Shown: positions 11,260-21,150 of the stretch, in pieces | Position numbering within the stretch: the first letter of the stretch is position 1 | How the letters are laid out: each line of letters starts with the position of its first letter | Source of the DNA: Bacillota bacterium | Lineage (GTDB): Bacteria > Bacillota > Clostridia > Oscillospirales > Ruminococcaceae | Direction of reading: 5' to 3' | Assembly: GCA_029572815.1 (NCBI GenBank) | Contig: JAKPUQ010000098.1 | Location: forward strand, 62,001 to 126,000 | DNA: 64,000 bases | Notes under the pieces: generated by a model | Told to the model about the DNA's origin: nothing | Database searches by the model: none | Seen by the model: only the letters and a program-made list of their open reading frames with translations | Position numbers and translations under genes: made by a program

Positions 11260-11706
11260 TCAGCCTTCTATAACTTCCACATCAACTGTCTCGGAAATTC
11301 CGTTGTACAGCTTGACTGTGGCAGTATAAGAGCCGAAGTTCTTTATGTCTGTGCTGAGTGCGATCTTTTTCTTGTCGACAGTAACACCGACCTGTTCGGC
11401 AAGAGCCTCAGCAACATTAGCGCCTGTTACAGAACCGAAAAGCTTGCCGTTTGAGCCTGCCTTGGCTTTGATATTGATCTTCTTGCCCTTGAGCTTAGCG
11501 GCTGCGTCCTTAGCGTTCTGGATATCAACGTCTATCTTGTGCTGTGCAGAAGCCTGAGCGCCCTCCAGCTTGTTCATATTCTCGGGAGTAGCCTCAACAG
11601 CAAGTCCCTTGGGGAGAAGCATATTGCGTGCATATCCGTCCGCAACATTCTTTAATTCGCCCTTTTTGCCTGAGCCTTTTACGTCCTTTAAGAAAATAAC
11701 CTTCAT
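11260..11706 (-). CDS. rplI: 50S ribosomal protein L9
   Basis: [36 protein letters not shown]. Confidence 0.98.
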   Translation of the reverse strand: MKVIFLKDVKGSGKKGELKNVADGYARNMLLPKGLAVEATPENMNKLEGAQASAQHKIDVDIQNAKDAAAKLKGKKINIKAKAGSNGKLFGSVTGANVAEALAEQVGVTVDKKKIALSTDIKNFGSYTATVKLYNGISETVDVEVIEG

Positions 11707-11731
11707 ATTTATACCGACCTTTCTTTGTTTA

Positions 11732-12467
11732 TTATTCCGAAGTATTATTGCGGCAGTCATCTATTGCAAAGATAAGAGCCTTTACAGCGTCCTCTACAGT
11801 AACACCTTCAAGCTGAGTTGCCGCCACAGTCTGGTGACCTCCGCCGCCAAGCTGTTCCATAATGATCTGAACGTTAAGTGCGCCGAGAGATCTTGCGGAT
11901 ATATTTACTGTGCTTCCTGTCTTGTATATAACAAATGAAGCGTCAACGTCTGTTATGCCGAGGAGCTCGTCGGCAGCCTGAGGTGCTACGAGCCTTATGT
12001 CATCTGATTTGAAATCAGCAGCTGCGATAGCGCAGTTGTTATGTATCTTTGCAGAAGCGACGATCTGGGTCTTTCTTCTGTAAGAGTCGATAGAATTGGA
12101 GAAAAGGAGTTTTACAGCTACTGTGTCAGCACCCATTTTTTTCAGGTATGCAGCAGCCTCAAAGGTCCTTACGCCGGTTCTCATGACGAAGTTCTTGGTG
12201 TCAAGCATAATACCTGCAAGCAGTGCATCAGCATGACAGCTTGCGATCTTCTCATCGGAGCTGTAATTGAAATACTGGATTATCTCGGTTACCATTTCCG
12301 AAGCTGATGAAGCATAGGGTTCATGGTGGAAGATAACAGCATTATCGATGAAATTGACAGTTTTTCTGTGGTGGTCAACGACAACAACGGACTGGGCCTT
12401 TTCGTATAGGTCGCGGCTTTCAACATAATCCTTGTTGTGGGTATCCACGATAATGAGCATATCATCG
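11732..12467 (-). pseudogene. gdpP: gdpP 3' fragment: c-di-AMP phosphodiesterase DHH/DHHA1 C-terminal part, separated from the 5' part by the IS
   Basis: MLIIVDTHNKDYVESRDLYEKAQSVVVVDHHRKT...GGGGHQTVAATQLEG; continues the fragment at 13847-15087. Confidence 0.93.
12462..12467. repeat. Left copy of candidate target-site duplication (tcatcg)
   Basis: Same hexamer at 13847-13852; removing the IS plus one copy restores the gdpP frame. Confidence 0.7.
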
Positions 12468-12542
12468 TGATGTAGTATAATAAAACTTGACACCTAATCC
12501 TCAAAGTAATAAAATGAAAATAATGAAAACCAGGAGGAGAAA

Positions 12543-12884
12543 ATGATGTCAAAGAACAGACAGTATGACAATGATTACAAGGTACAGGCGGTAAAGCTTG
12601 CTAAGGAGATAGGCACGGAAAAAGCAGCTACGGAACTAAACGTGCCGTCTAATACGCTGTATGGCTGGGTTAAAAAGGCGAAGGCTGGAGGGCTTGATAT
12701 CGGTCTGGGCGAGCGAAACCCTGAAGATGCACTGAATATCGCAGAAGAAAACCAACAGCTGAGGAAACGGATAAAAGCATTGGAAAAAGAAAACAAACGT
12801 CTAAGCGAAATGAATGAATTCTTAGAGGATGCCGCCGCTTTTTTCGCAGCGAGCCGTCAGAAGTCGGGAAAGAGCAAAGACTGA
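12543..12884 (+). CDS. IS3-family OrfA (HTH transposase subunit)
   Basis: KNRQYDNDYKVQAVKLAKEIGTEKAATELNVPSNTLYGWVKKA HTH; coiled-coil leucine zipper; FFAASRQ end. Confidence 0.95.
   Translation: MMSKNRQYDNDYKVQAVKLAKEIGTEKAATELNVPSNTLYGWVKKAKAGGLDIGLGERNPEDALNIAEENQQLRKRIKALEKENKRLSEMNEFLEDAAAFFAASRQKSGKSKD
12839..12845 (+). promoter_or_regulatory. Candidate -1 programmed frameshift heptamer T_TTT_TTC joining OrfA to OrfB
   Basis: In-frame ttt-ttc codons of orfA; -1 frame reads RSEPSEVGKEQRLKYIALRTDDGRMKGKIRFYCMALEVSRQAFYDY into OrfB. Confidence 0.65.
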
Positions 12885-13804
12885 AATACATTGCACTCCG
12901 CACTGATGACGGCAGAATGAAAGGAAAAATCAGATTTTATTGCATGGCTCTTGAAGTCAGCAGACAGGCTTTTTACGACTATCTTGACCGCAAGAACAAA
13001 CCTTGGAAGTATCAGAATCTTGCGAATGCCATGATGAAAATCCACGCTGAAGACGAATGTAATGAAGATTACGGCAGAGTGCGTATGTACCAGGCACTCA
13101 CTTACAGGCAGGAAATCGGAGAGTTTACGGACGTTCATGTGCCTTCTGAAGGCACTGTCCGTAAGGTTATGGAGGAGATAAATCTCATCCATAAGCCGAA
13201 ACGCAAGCCGGGCGGAATCACCAAAGCTGACCGCGAAGCACGTAAGTCGGACGATCTTCTTAAACGTGATTTTACGGCTGATGAGCCGCTCAAAAAGTGT
13301 GTTACTGATATTACAGAAGTGAAAGCAAAAGACGGAAAGCTCTATGTTTCCGCAATTTTTGACTGTTATGACCTGATGCCAAACGGTCTTGCAATGGCAG
13401 ATCATATGCGTGCGGAACTTTGTTCCCAAACGGTTAAAAATGCGTACCTGTGCTATCCTGCAATCCGAGGAGCAATTATCCATTCCGACAGAGGAAGCCA
13501 GTATACCAGTTCCGAATACCGAGACACACTGCAGAAATGCGGCATTATTCAGAGCATGAACAGTGCCGGCGGCAGATGTCATGACAATGCACGGTGTGAA
13601 AGCATATGGGCAAGAATGAAAGAAGAGCTTTTCTACAACAGGGGCAGAAGATCGGAGAACTTCACCATAGCTGAGCTAAAAACAATGGTTTGGAGATACT
13701 TTATGAGCTACTGGTCAAACCGCAGAATTTGCTCATCTATCGGCGGACTTCCGCCGGCGGTTAAACGCCAGAGGTTCTATGCTGAATTATCCGCTGCTGC
13801 TTAG
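12845..13804 (+). CDS. IS3-family OrfB (rve integrase core transposase); translated after -1 frameshift, first in-frame ATG at 12917
   Basis: VTDITEVKAKDGKLYVSAIFDCYD, IIHSDRGSQYTSSEY, CHDNARCESIWARMKEELFY (D,D,E). Confidence 0.95.
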   Translation, partial: RSEPSEVGKEQRLKYIALRTDDGRMKGKIRFYCMALEVSRQAFYDYLDRKNKPWKYQNLANAMMKIHAEDECNEDYGRVRMYQALTYRQEIGEFTDVHVPSEGTVRKVMEEINLIHKPKRKPGGITKADREARKSDDLLKRDFTADEPLKKCVTDITEVKAKDGKLYVSAIFDCYDLMPNGLAMADHMRAELCSQTVKNAYLCYPAIRGAIIHSDRGSQYTSSEYRDTLQKCGIIQSMNSAGGRCHDNARCESIWARMKEELFYNRGRRSENFTIAELKTMVWRYFMSYWSNRRICSSIGGLPPAVKRQRFYAELSAAA

Positions 13805-13846
13805 TCAAAATTTTTGAGAAAAATGTGTCAAGTGTTATTGACAATT

Positions 13847-15087
13847 TCATCGGGACCTATCATCTCCTCTGCTTCGGCCGGAGTGATGAATAGTCCGCAG
13901 TTTGTTTCCTCGTCAACTATATCGATGAGGTTTCTTGCCAGATTTTTTGAGCGGTCAACGGCTATATAAGCCTGCTTGCCAAGTATTTTGAGCGCACCGG
14001 CAAGGCCGCAGGCAGCGCCAACCGAGTCAAGGTCGCCGAAGCGGTGACCCATAAGGAAGACTCTTTCAGAGCTCATTATGAGATCCTGCATCGCATTTGC
14101 GATTATCCTGGTCTTCGATCTCGACCGTTTTTCAACGCCCTTGGAAACGCCTCCGAAGAAGCGGTAGCCGTTATCGGTCTTGATAACTGCCTGATCGCCG
14201 CCTCGTCCCAGAGCCATATCAAGGCACTGTCTTGCAATATTTTCGCTTTCCGAAAGGGAGGAAGCTCCCTGACCTACACCGATGGAAAAGGTAAGAGGAT
14301 ACTTTCCGGCGATCTTGATATTTCTTGCCGCGTCAAGTATCTTGAACTTGCTGTCGATAATATCATTGAGATGACGGTTTTCGATGATAGCGAAGAATGT
14401 ATTGGAGGATGTCTTCTTTATGAAGCCATTGGTCTTGCTCATGAAGTTTTCGATAAGCTTTTCGGTCTCGACAGATGTCTGCGCCTTCTCACTTTCCTTG
14501 GCGTTCTGCATGATATCGTCATAATTGTCGATGGTTATAACGACTACATTGGGGCGAGACTCGTCCATATTCTTCTTTATTGCAAAGTAATTCGTCTCAT
14601 CATGGAAGTATAGGACAAGGAAAGACATATCGTTCTTGTCGAATTTTTCAGCCGTAACATCATAGATACTGCCGTTGATAGGGCAGATAGCCTTTCCGTT
14701 GGATATAAGTGAGTCTATATCCATCTTAACAAAACCCTCAAAGTCATGACCGTAGACATCCTGACCAAGACCTATCTTTTCCGCGAATATCTGGTTGTAC
14801 CAGACAAAATGCCTGTGATCGTCAATGACAGCAACAGGAGCGGGAAGTGAATTCATGAATTCAGCGGCAGAGCTTTCAAGATGCTTGTTCATTTTAGAGA
14901 TATGCCGCATTGAATTCCTTGAATAGATGATAGTATAGATAATGCAGATAAAAATGATAACGGCAGAAGCAAGAAACAGCCAGTCAACTGTTCGGTCGGT
15001 TTTACCGATCAGCAGATAAGTGGTGATCATTGTACCTAGCGCAAGCAGGTGCAGGATCATCAGAACTGCCGGAAATTTCTTTTTCAC
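13847..15087 (-). pseudogene. gdpP: gdpP 5' fragment: 2 TM, PAS-like, degenerate GGDEF and first part of DHH domain, truncated by the IS
   Basis: MKKKFPAVLMIL...SLPAPVAVIDDHRHFVWYNQIF...LMGHRFGDLDSVGAACGLAGALK...AEEMIGPDE then 5 IS-encoded codons and stop. Confidence 0.93.
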
Positions 15088-15109
15088 CTTTAAGCTCCTT
15101 TCGGACAGA

Positions 15110-16978
15110 TCATGTCTCCATAATTATAGGAAGAATCATAGGGCTGCGCTTTGTTTTCTGGTAGATGTAATCGGAGAGTGCGTCACGAAGCTTGCCCTTG
15201 AGAGAATTCCACTCCCTGAGCTCACTTGCCGAGCAGTTGGCAAGAGTATCTGAAAGAAGAGCGCGGGCCTCTACCATGAGCTCCTCTGATTCACGGACAT
15301 AAACAAAGCCTCTTGATATTATGTCAGGACCTGCAACTATCTCATTGGTGCTCTTTTCGATGCCGATAACAATAATGATAAGTCCGTCCTGAGCAAGATG
15401 CTTTCTGTCTCTGAGAACTATGGAACCGACGTCTCCTACTCCGAGGCCGTCGACAAGGACGCGTCCTGCAGGAACCTGTGAAACGATCTTCATAGTATTT
15501 CCATCAGTCTCTATAACATTGCCTATTTCAGCGATGATGATGTTTTCTTTAGGCATACCCATCTGCAGTGCCAGGTCGGAGTGCTTTTTCAGGTGCTTGT
15601 ATTCGCCGTGGACAGGTATGAAAAACTTGGGCTTGGTAAGTGCCTGCATGAGCTTCAGCTCTTCCTGGCAGGCGTGTCCCGAAACGTGTACTTCATACAT
15701 AGCCTCATAAACTACCTCTGCGCCCGATTTCATGAGCTCATTGACAACTCTTGTGACGAATTTCTCATTGCCGGGGATAGGAGTTGCTGAGATAATGATG
15801 AAATCCATAGGAGTGATATTGACCTTTTTGTGGTCATTCATAGCCATTCTGGTAAGAGCAGACATAGGCTCTCCCTGGCTTCCTGTGGTTATGAGAACGA
15901 TCCTTTCGCTCTCATAGCGGTTCATCATTTCGATATCAATGATAATACCGTCAGGGACATCAAGGTATCCCAGTTCGATGGCGGTATTGATAACGTTTAT
16001 CATGCTTCTCCCGAAAACAGCCACCTTACGTCCGTATCTAACGGCGCAGTTGATGATCTGCTGCACACGGTGTATATTGGAGGAGAAGGTAGCGATTATG
16101 ATGCGCTTGCCCTCACCCTTCTGGAACAGCTTGTCAAAGGACTCGCCGACGGTCCTTTCTGAGTGAGTATATCCTGGTCGCTCAGCGTTGGTGGAGTCAG
16201 CCATAAGTGCGAGAACACCGCGGCTTCCGAGCTCACCGAATCGTGCGAGGTCAATGATCTTACCGTCGATGGGAGAATAATCTACCTTGAAGTCTCCTGT
16301 ATGAACGATAACGCCGGCAGGAGTATGGATAGCCATACCCACAGAATCGGGGATAGAGTGGTTGACCTTGATGAATTCAACAGCCATACAGCCCATTTTT
16401 ACTGTCTTTTTTGGCTCAACAACATTGAGGTTGACCTTTCCGTAAAATCCCTGCTCCTTGAGTTTGCCTTCGATAAGACCAATAGTGAGCCTTGTGGCGT
16501 AAACGGGTACATTGATCTTCTTGAGAAGATAAGCAAGACCACCGATGTGATCTTCATGACCATGGGTGATGACGATACCTCTTATCTTGTCCTGATTGCG
16601 CTCAACATAGGTGAAATCGGGGATAACAATGTCAACGCCGGGCATATCAGCATCGGGGAAGGCAAGTCCGCAGTCAAGAATGAACATATCATTTGAACAC
16701 TCGAATACTGTCATGTTCTTGCCGATCTCGTTGAGACCGCCCAGAGGGATTATCCTTACCGGAGTCTTCTTAACTTCCTTGGGCTGCCTTGTACGCGACC
16801 TGGGCTTGGCAGAAGTTGCCTTTTCGGCTTTTGCAGCAGTTTCCTTGACTGCTTTTTCCTTAACCGGCTTTTCTTTTACGGTTTTATCCTTGGGAGCAGC
16901 AGTTCTCTTTCTGTAAGTTCTTTTAGGCGTCTCAGAATTATTCTTCTTAGCCCTTGTATTCTTTTCTTTTTCGTTCAC
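15110..16978 (-). CDS. rnj: Ribonuclease J with a basic, low-complexity N-terminal extension
   Basis: VRIIPLGGLNEIGKNMTVFE, ITHGHEDHIGGLAYLL, VSGHACQEELKLMQALTKPKFFIPVHGEYKHL. Confidence 0.96.
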   Translation of the reverse strand: MNEKEKNTRAKKNNSETPKRTYRKRTAAPKDKTVKEKPVKEKAVKETAAKAEKATSAKPRSRTRQPKEVKKTPVRIIPLGGLNEIGKNMTVFECSNDMFILDCGLAFPDADMPGVDIVIPDFTYVERNQDKIRGIVITHGHEDHIGGLAYLLKKINVPVYATRLTIGLIEGKLKEQGFYGKVNLNVVEPKKTVKMGCMAVEFIKVNHSIPDSVGMAIHTPAGVIVHTGDFKVDYSPIDGKIIDLARFGELGSRGVLALMADSTNAERPGYTHSERTVGESFDKLFQKGEGKRIIIATFSSNIHRVQQIINCAVRYGRKVAVFGRSMINVINTAIELGYLDVPDGIIIDIEMMNRYESERIVLITTGSQGEPMSALTRMAMNDHKKVNITPMDFIIISATPIPGNEKFVTRVVNELMKSGAEVVYEAMYEVHVSGHACQEELKLMQALTKPKFFIPVHGEYKHLKKHSDLALQMGMPKENIIIAEIGNVIETDGNTMKIVSQVPAGRVLVDGLGVGDVGSIVLRDRKHLAQDGLIIIVIGIEKSTNEIVAGPDIISRGFVYVRESEELMVEARALLSDTLANCSASELREWNSLKGKLRDALSDYIYQKTKRSPMILPIIMET

Positions 16979-17473
16979 TATATGACCTCACTTTCAAAAA
17001 TCGCAAGACCTCTGCATGAACGGCGCAGAAGTCTGAAAAGGTTATGTAAAAGGCTTCGGAATGCAAGATCCACAGGATCTTTACTTTCAAAAGGCGATAA
17101 AAAGACTGACCACACAGAAAACAGGGAACGTACAAGCTCTTTTTGGAGCAAAACCTGCATTGAACATATGTGATCCTGAAAATATATTTTTCCGAAACCA
17201 GATGGATCGCCTATCGCCCTGCGATCCTATATCTTAATGACGATCGTTCTCGTCATAAAAGCCGTAATAATTTTATATAAAAATACTCATTGTTTATACG
17301 TATCAGAGCATAATTATTCACACTATAATTATACAAAAACAAGAGCTTAATGTCAATAGCAAAAGTGGCTGAAATCAACATTTGGCATTATCAATAAATT
17401 TTTATCAATGTTTTAAATAATTATGGGGAAGGGATTTTTATGCTTAATTGAATAATTGACTGTTTTTCGGCAT

Positions 17474-18721
17474 TTATTCATTTTTTACCTTTGGGGCAAG
17501 GAAGAGCAGGCCGACGATATTTGACAGCAGCATAAGTCCGTTGAATATGTCAGATACTGTCCAGAGCGTTCTTGCGCTGAATATTGCTCCTGAAGCTGCG
17601 GCTATTGCGAAAACAAACGGAAAAGCATTATTTGAATGATGGCTGAAAAGATAGTGAAAAGCAGTTTCACCGCAGTAGTACCAGCCTATTACGGTACATA
17701 GAACGAATAATGTCATTATAGCAGCAATGATATACTCAGTGTGTTCTCCAGTAACTAATTCAAACGCCTGTGTGATGTCGTTTCCCGTGCCGCTACAAAG
17801 GAGGGTGAGCGCTGTAAGAGTGCAGCAAAGCATGGTATCTATAAAGACCTCAAGCATACTGCACATACCCTGAGTTTTTACTGAACGGCTGCTCTCCGCC
17901 GAGCTGTGAAGCAGAGGTGAACTTCCCAGTCCTGCTTCGTTTGAAAATATCCCACGCCTTATGCCTGCGGAAACAGCAGCTGAAACAGTGTATCCGACCG
18001 AACCTCCCAGCGTCTGCTTTACGCCGAATGCGCCTCTTATTATCGCTGAAATAGCACCTGGAAGACGATTGCAGTTCACAGCTATTACGGTCGCGCATAT
18101 AGCTGCATATGCAATTGAAGCAACCGGAAGAAGCAGCTGTGCAGTTGAGCCTATTCGTGAAGCGCCTCCCTTTATTGTTAAGAAAACAGCTGCAAAAATT
18201 ATAAATGAAAGCAGCAGCGGTGATATATCCACACAGTTTTTTATGCTTTCACTCATACTGCTTATTTGTACCATACCGCCCATGCCGAATGACGCAAGAA
18301 CACAGCATACGGCAAAAGCACCTGCAAGAAGCCTGCTTCCTATCCCTTTTTGAAGATATGCCATAGGACCCTTTACACATTCATCAGTGTATAACGCCGA
18401 AAGATGATTTTCGGCATAGACAGTTGCCATTCCGAGAAAAGCGGACACCCACATCCAGAAAACTGCTCCCGGTCCACCTATGGAAAGCGCAGATGCTACT
18501 CCTGTGATGTTGCCGGTGCCCATAGCGGCTCCCAAAGCCATACACGAGGTTTTCAGCTGCGGACGTATATTTCTGCCTTTCTTCAGCTTACCTAATATGT
18601 ATGAAAACATTCCAAACTGTATAAACCTGAGCTTTACAGTAAAAATGACTCCTGTAAATATAAGCAGGAATACAGTCGGAGCTCCCCATATTATTGCATT
18701 TATTCTTTCCGCCATATTCAC
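17474..18721 (-). CDS. Amino acid carrier protein (AGCS, Na+:alanine symporter family)
   Basis: LGAAMGTGNITGVASALSIGGPGAVFWMWVSAFLGMATVYAE and GIRRGIFSNEAGLGSSP. Confidence 0.95.
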   Translation of the reverse strand: MNMAERINAIIWGAPTVFLLIFTGVIFTVKLRFIQFGMFSYILGKLKKGRNIRPQLKTSCMALGAAMGTGNITGVASALSIGGPGAVFWMWVSAFLGMATVYAENHLSALYTDECVKGPMAYLQKGIGSRLLAGAFAVCCVLASFGMGGMVQISSMSESIKNCVDISPLLLSFIIFAAVFLTIKGGASRIGSTAQLLLPVASIAYAAICATVIAVNCNRLPGAISAIIRGAFGVKQTLGGSVGYTVSAAVSAGIRRGIFSNEAGLGSSPLLHSSAESSRSVKTQGMCSMLEVFIDTMLCCTLTALTLLCSGTGNDITQAFELVTGEHTEYIIAAIMTLFVLCTVIGWYYCGETAFHYLFSHHSNNAFPFVFAIAAASGAIFSARTLWTVSDIFNGLMLLSNIVGLLFLAPKVKNE

Positions 18722-18832
18722 ACTCTTTCCGCGATTTTATCGCAATAAAGTTTACAATTTGTTTTTAAATTTTGTTTTACATTAAATAGTATTTGTGTTA
18801 TAATAAAAATATACTGCGAAAGGGGGCGGAAA

Positions 18833-19285
18833 ATGAAGCAATTCTATCCTGATAGACATTGTCTCACCACGCTGAGACTTCTGATAACCGCAATTGTTGT
18901 TATCATTCTTTTTGCCGTAAGATACTTCATACCTGTTGATAAGATCGTTATGCTTTGTATTATCGTAGTTATCGCTATTGCTTGCTTCGAGATGTTCGTG
19001 CATCTACCCATGTTTTTCAATTCCATCAGTTATTCCGCTACCAGTACAGAGGTAACCAAAAGCAGCGGAGTTTTCATAAAGGTCCACCAGTCGGTTCGAT
19101 ATTCCTCGATACAGTACACAACTGTCATCAGCAGTCCCTTTTCTCAATATACCGGCTTTAACTTTATAATATTCTTTGTTTATGGCGGACAGCTGAGACT
19201 TCTTTTCCTTAAACAGGCAGATGCTCAGGAGATCATAAAGCTTTCCGGCGGTGTCAGCGTAAAGGGGGATAAGTATGTGCCGTGA
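18833..19285 (+). CDS. PH (bPH2) domain membrane protein, YdbS-like
   Basis: Two TMs then TEVTKSSGVFIKVHQSVRYSSIQYTTVISSPFSQ; promoter TTTACA-17-TATAAT upstream. Confidence 0.75.
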   Translation: MKQFYPDRHCLTTLRLLITAIVVIILFAVRYFIPVDKIVMLCIIVVIAIACFEMFVHLPMFFNSISYSATSTEVTKSSGVFIKVHQSVRYSSIQYTTVISSPFSQYTGFNFIIFFVYGGQLRLLFLKQADAQEIIKLSGGVSVKGDKYVP

Positions 19286-20739
19286 ACATCCTCTGAAGAT
19301 ACTCAAATATTCCGCAAAGAATATATGGCTCCTGATATTTCCTTTGCTCAGAGGTATATATACCTATCATTTTGACAAAAACTGGTTCTACAGCTGGGTG
19401 CAGGGTGCATGGTTTGATATAGCTGTTCTGGGAGCCATCATAATATTCGGCTTTACCCGCTGGGCATTTTCAAGGATTGACTTTACCGAGGACGAGCTGG
19501 TGCACCGCGACGGCGTATTTGTAAGAGTCAATACCTATATACCTTTCAGGAATATAAGCTCTGTTACGGTTGAACGTCCCATATATATGGCACCTCTCGG
19601 AGCAATGAGGTTCAGATGTGACACAAGAGCCGGAATATTCAAGACGGTAGATCTGAAGCTCCTTGTCAGCAACAAGACCCGCAGAAAGATAATGGAGCAT
19701 ATGATTGATGTGGACGAAAAAAAGAAAATTGAAGGCATACCTCAGCCTAAAGCGCTGTCAATACTGCTTTTCTCAGTCTTTTTTTCAAGCGGTTTTTCGG
19801 GAACCGTATATCTTGCAACCTTCTTCTTCAAAGGCGGAGATATCGCTTATGACATTATAAGCCGTTCGCTGAATATCATAACTCTTGAAACCGCCAAAAT
19901 AACGGAAAAGCTGGTGCTTAAGATACCAACAGCGGCTATTTTTATCGGCGTATTCTTTATCGCGTCCTGGTTCCTGTCCTTTCTTGTCAATGTGTTCAGA
20001 TACGGAAAGTTCAATATTGAATGTGACAAGAACTGTATGAAGGTGGGCTACGGTATAATCGACCGAAAGGAATACAGGATAAAGAATTCCCATATCAATT
20101 ATACAGACCTGCGGCAGAATTTGATCATGAAGCTTATGGGAGCTGTGGCTGTAAATATAAGCTGTGCAGGCTATGGCTCATCAAAAAAACAGGCTTCCTG
20201 TGCTGCTTCCTGTCAAGCATGAAAAAAGCCTTGGCAAGAATTTGCAGGTCATAGGCATATACAGCGGCATTGATAATGATTACAGCGCTCAGCCTGCAGG
20301 AATAGGCTCATACCTTCTGATACCGCTTCTTATTGCGTCACTTATCGTGCCTTCGCACGATTGGGTGGCGAGACTATTCCCACGCTTCGCCGAGCTCTCC
20401 TTCTTCGTTGCTGTCATGCTGGAGATACCTGCGGTATGGTTCATTATCGTAAAATTTGTTGCTCTTCTCACAAGCGGAGTGGCACTTTACGATGATAAGA
20501 TCATGATACGCTGCTCCGCCTGGACGAGATTTCACACAGTTGTCTCTGAAAGAGAAAAGATCGTAAAGATGGAGCTTGAGCAGAATCTGCTTCAGGCTCT
20601 CAGCGGACGCTGCGCCATGAGCATATGGTTTGAGGGCGAGGAACACAGGCGCTTTAAGATAAAGGCGATGAAGGCGTCGGAGGTACGCAAGATAGCTGAT
20701 ATTCTCGGATATAAACTTGCAGAAAAGGTCAGAACTTGA
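19275..20739 (+). pseudogene. PH domain membrane protein, YdbT-like, frameshifted at an A7 run
   Basis: ORF 19275-20222 and ORF 20164-20739; dropping one A at 20183-20189 gives ...NISCAGYGSSKNRLPVLLPVKHEKSLGK... Confidence 0.75.
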
Positions 20740-20764
20740 CTTTTTTTGAGAAAAATGGTATTAT
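20736..20764 (+). promoter_or_regulatory. rnpB promoter
   Basis: TTGACT-17 nt-TATTAT; -35 overlaps the stop codon of the upstream gene. Confidence 0.75.
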
Positions 20765-20770
20765 ATTCAG

Positions 20771-21114
20771 GTGAGCAGACTATACGGTAGCGGAAACGAT
20801 ATAGTTTACGAGGAAAGTCCGGGCATCACAGAGCAGGGTAGCTGCTAACGGCAGCCGAGGGCGACCTTAGGGCAAGTGCAACAGAGATATACTGCCGTCT
20901 TTATGGCGGTGATGGTGGAAAGGCGAGGTAAGAGCTCACCAGAGCACTGGAGACGGTGCTGCTATGTAAACCCTATCCGATGCAACGTCTATTGGTGCCT
21001 GTTATCTCAACGTCGGCTCGGCGGATAACAGGTAATGACGGCTTCAGCTTACCGGCGACGGCAAGCGTAGATAAATTACCGCACACGACAGAACCCGGCT
21101 TATCGGTCTGGTCA
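20771..21114 (+). ncRNA. rnpB: RNase P RNA (type A-like)
   Basis: gaggaaagtccgggc (CR-I), ggtaatgacggcttcagcttaccg, gacagaacccggcttatcggtctggtc 3' end. Confidence 0.95.
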
Positions 21115-21146
21115 TAAAAAAAGAGAGCTTACGCTCTCTTTTTTTG
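21114..21146. terminator. Bidirectional terminator between rnpB and the AraC gene
   Basis: aaaaaaagagagctt-acg-ctctcttttttt. Confidence 0.8.
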
Positions 21147-21150
21147 TATG

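Larger units (their letters stand above)
12468..13846 (+). mobile_element. IS3-family insertion sequence (about 1.38 kb) inserted in gdpP
   Basis: orfA/orfB in 0/-1 frames, DDE integrase-type orfB, imperfect terminal inverted repeats sharing acttgacac, flanking tcatcg duplication. Confidence 0.92.

Noticed and set aside
12857-13582. 241-aa minus-strand ORF inside the IS
   Set aside because: Antisense to the integrase ORF with no recognisable domains; shadow ORF.
16982-17173. 63-aa plus-strand basic ORF upstream of rnj
   Set aside because: No RBS, overlaps the structured leader on the opposite strand; insufficient coding evidence.
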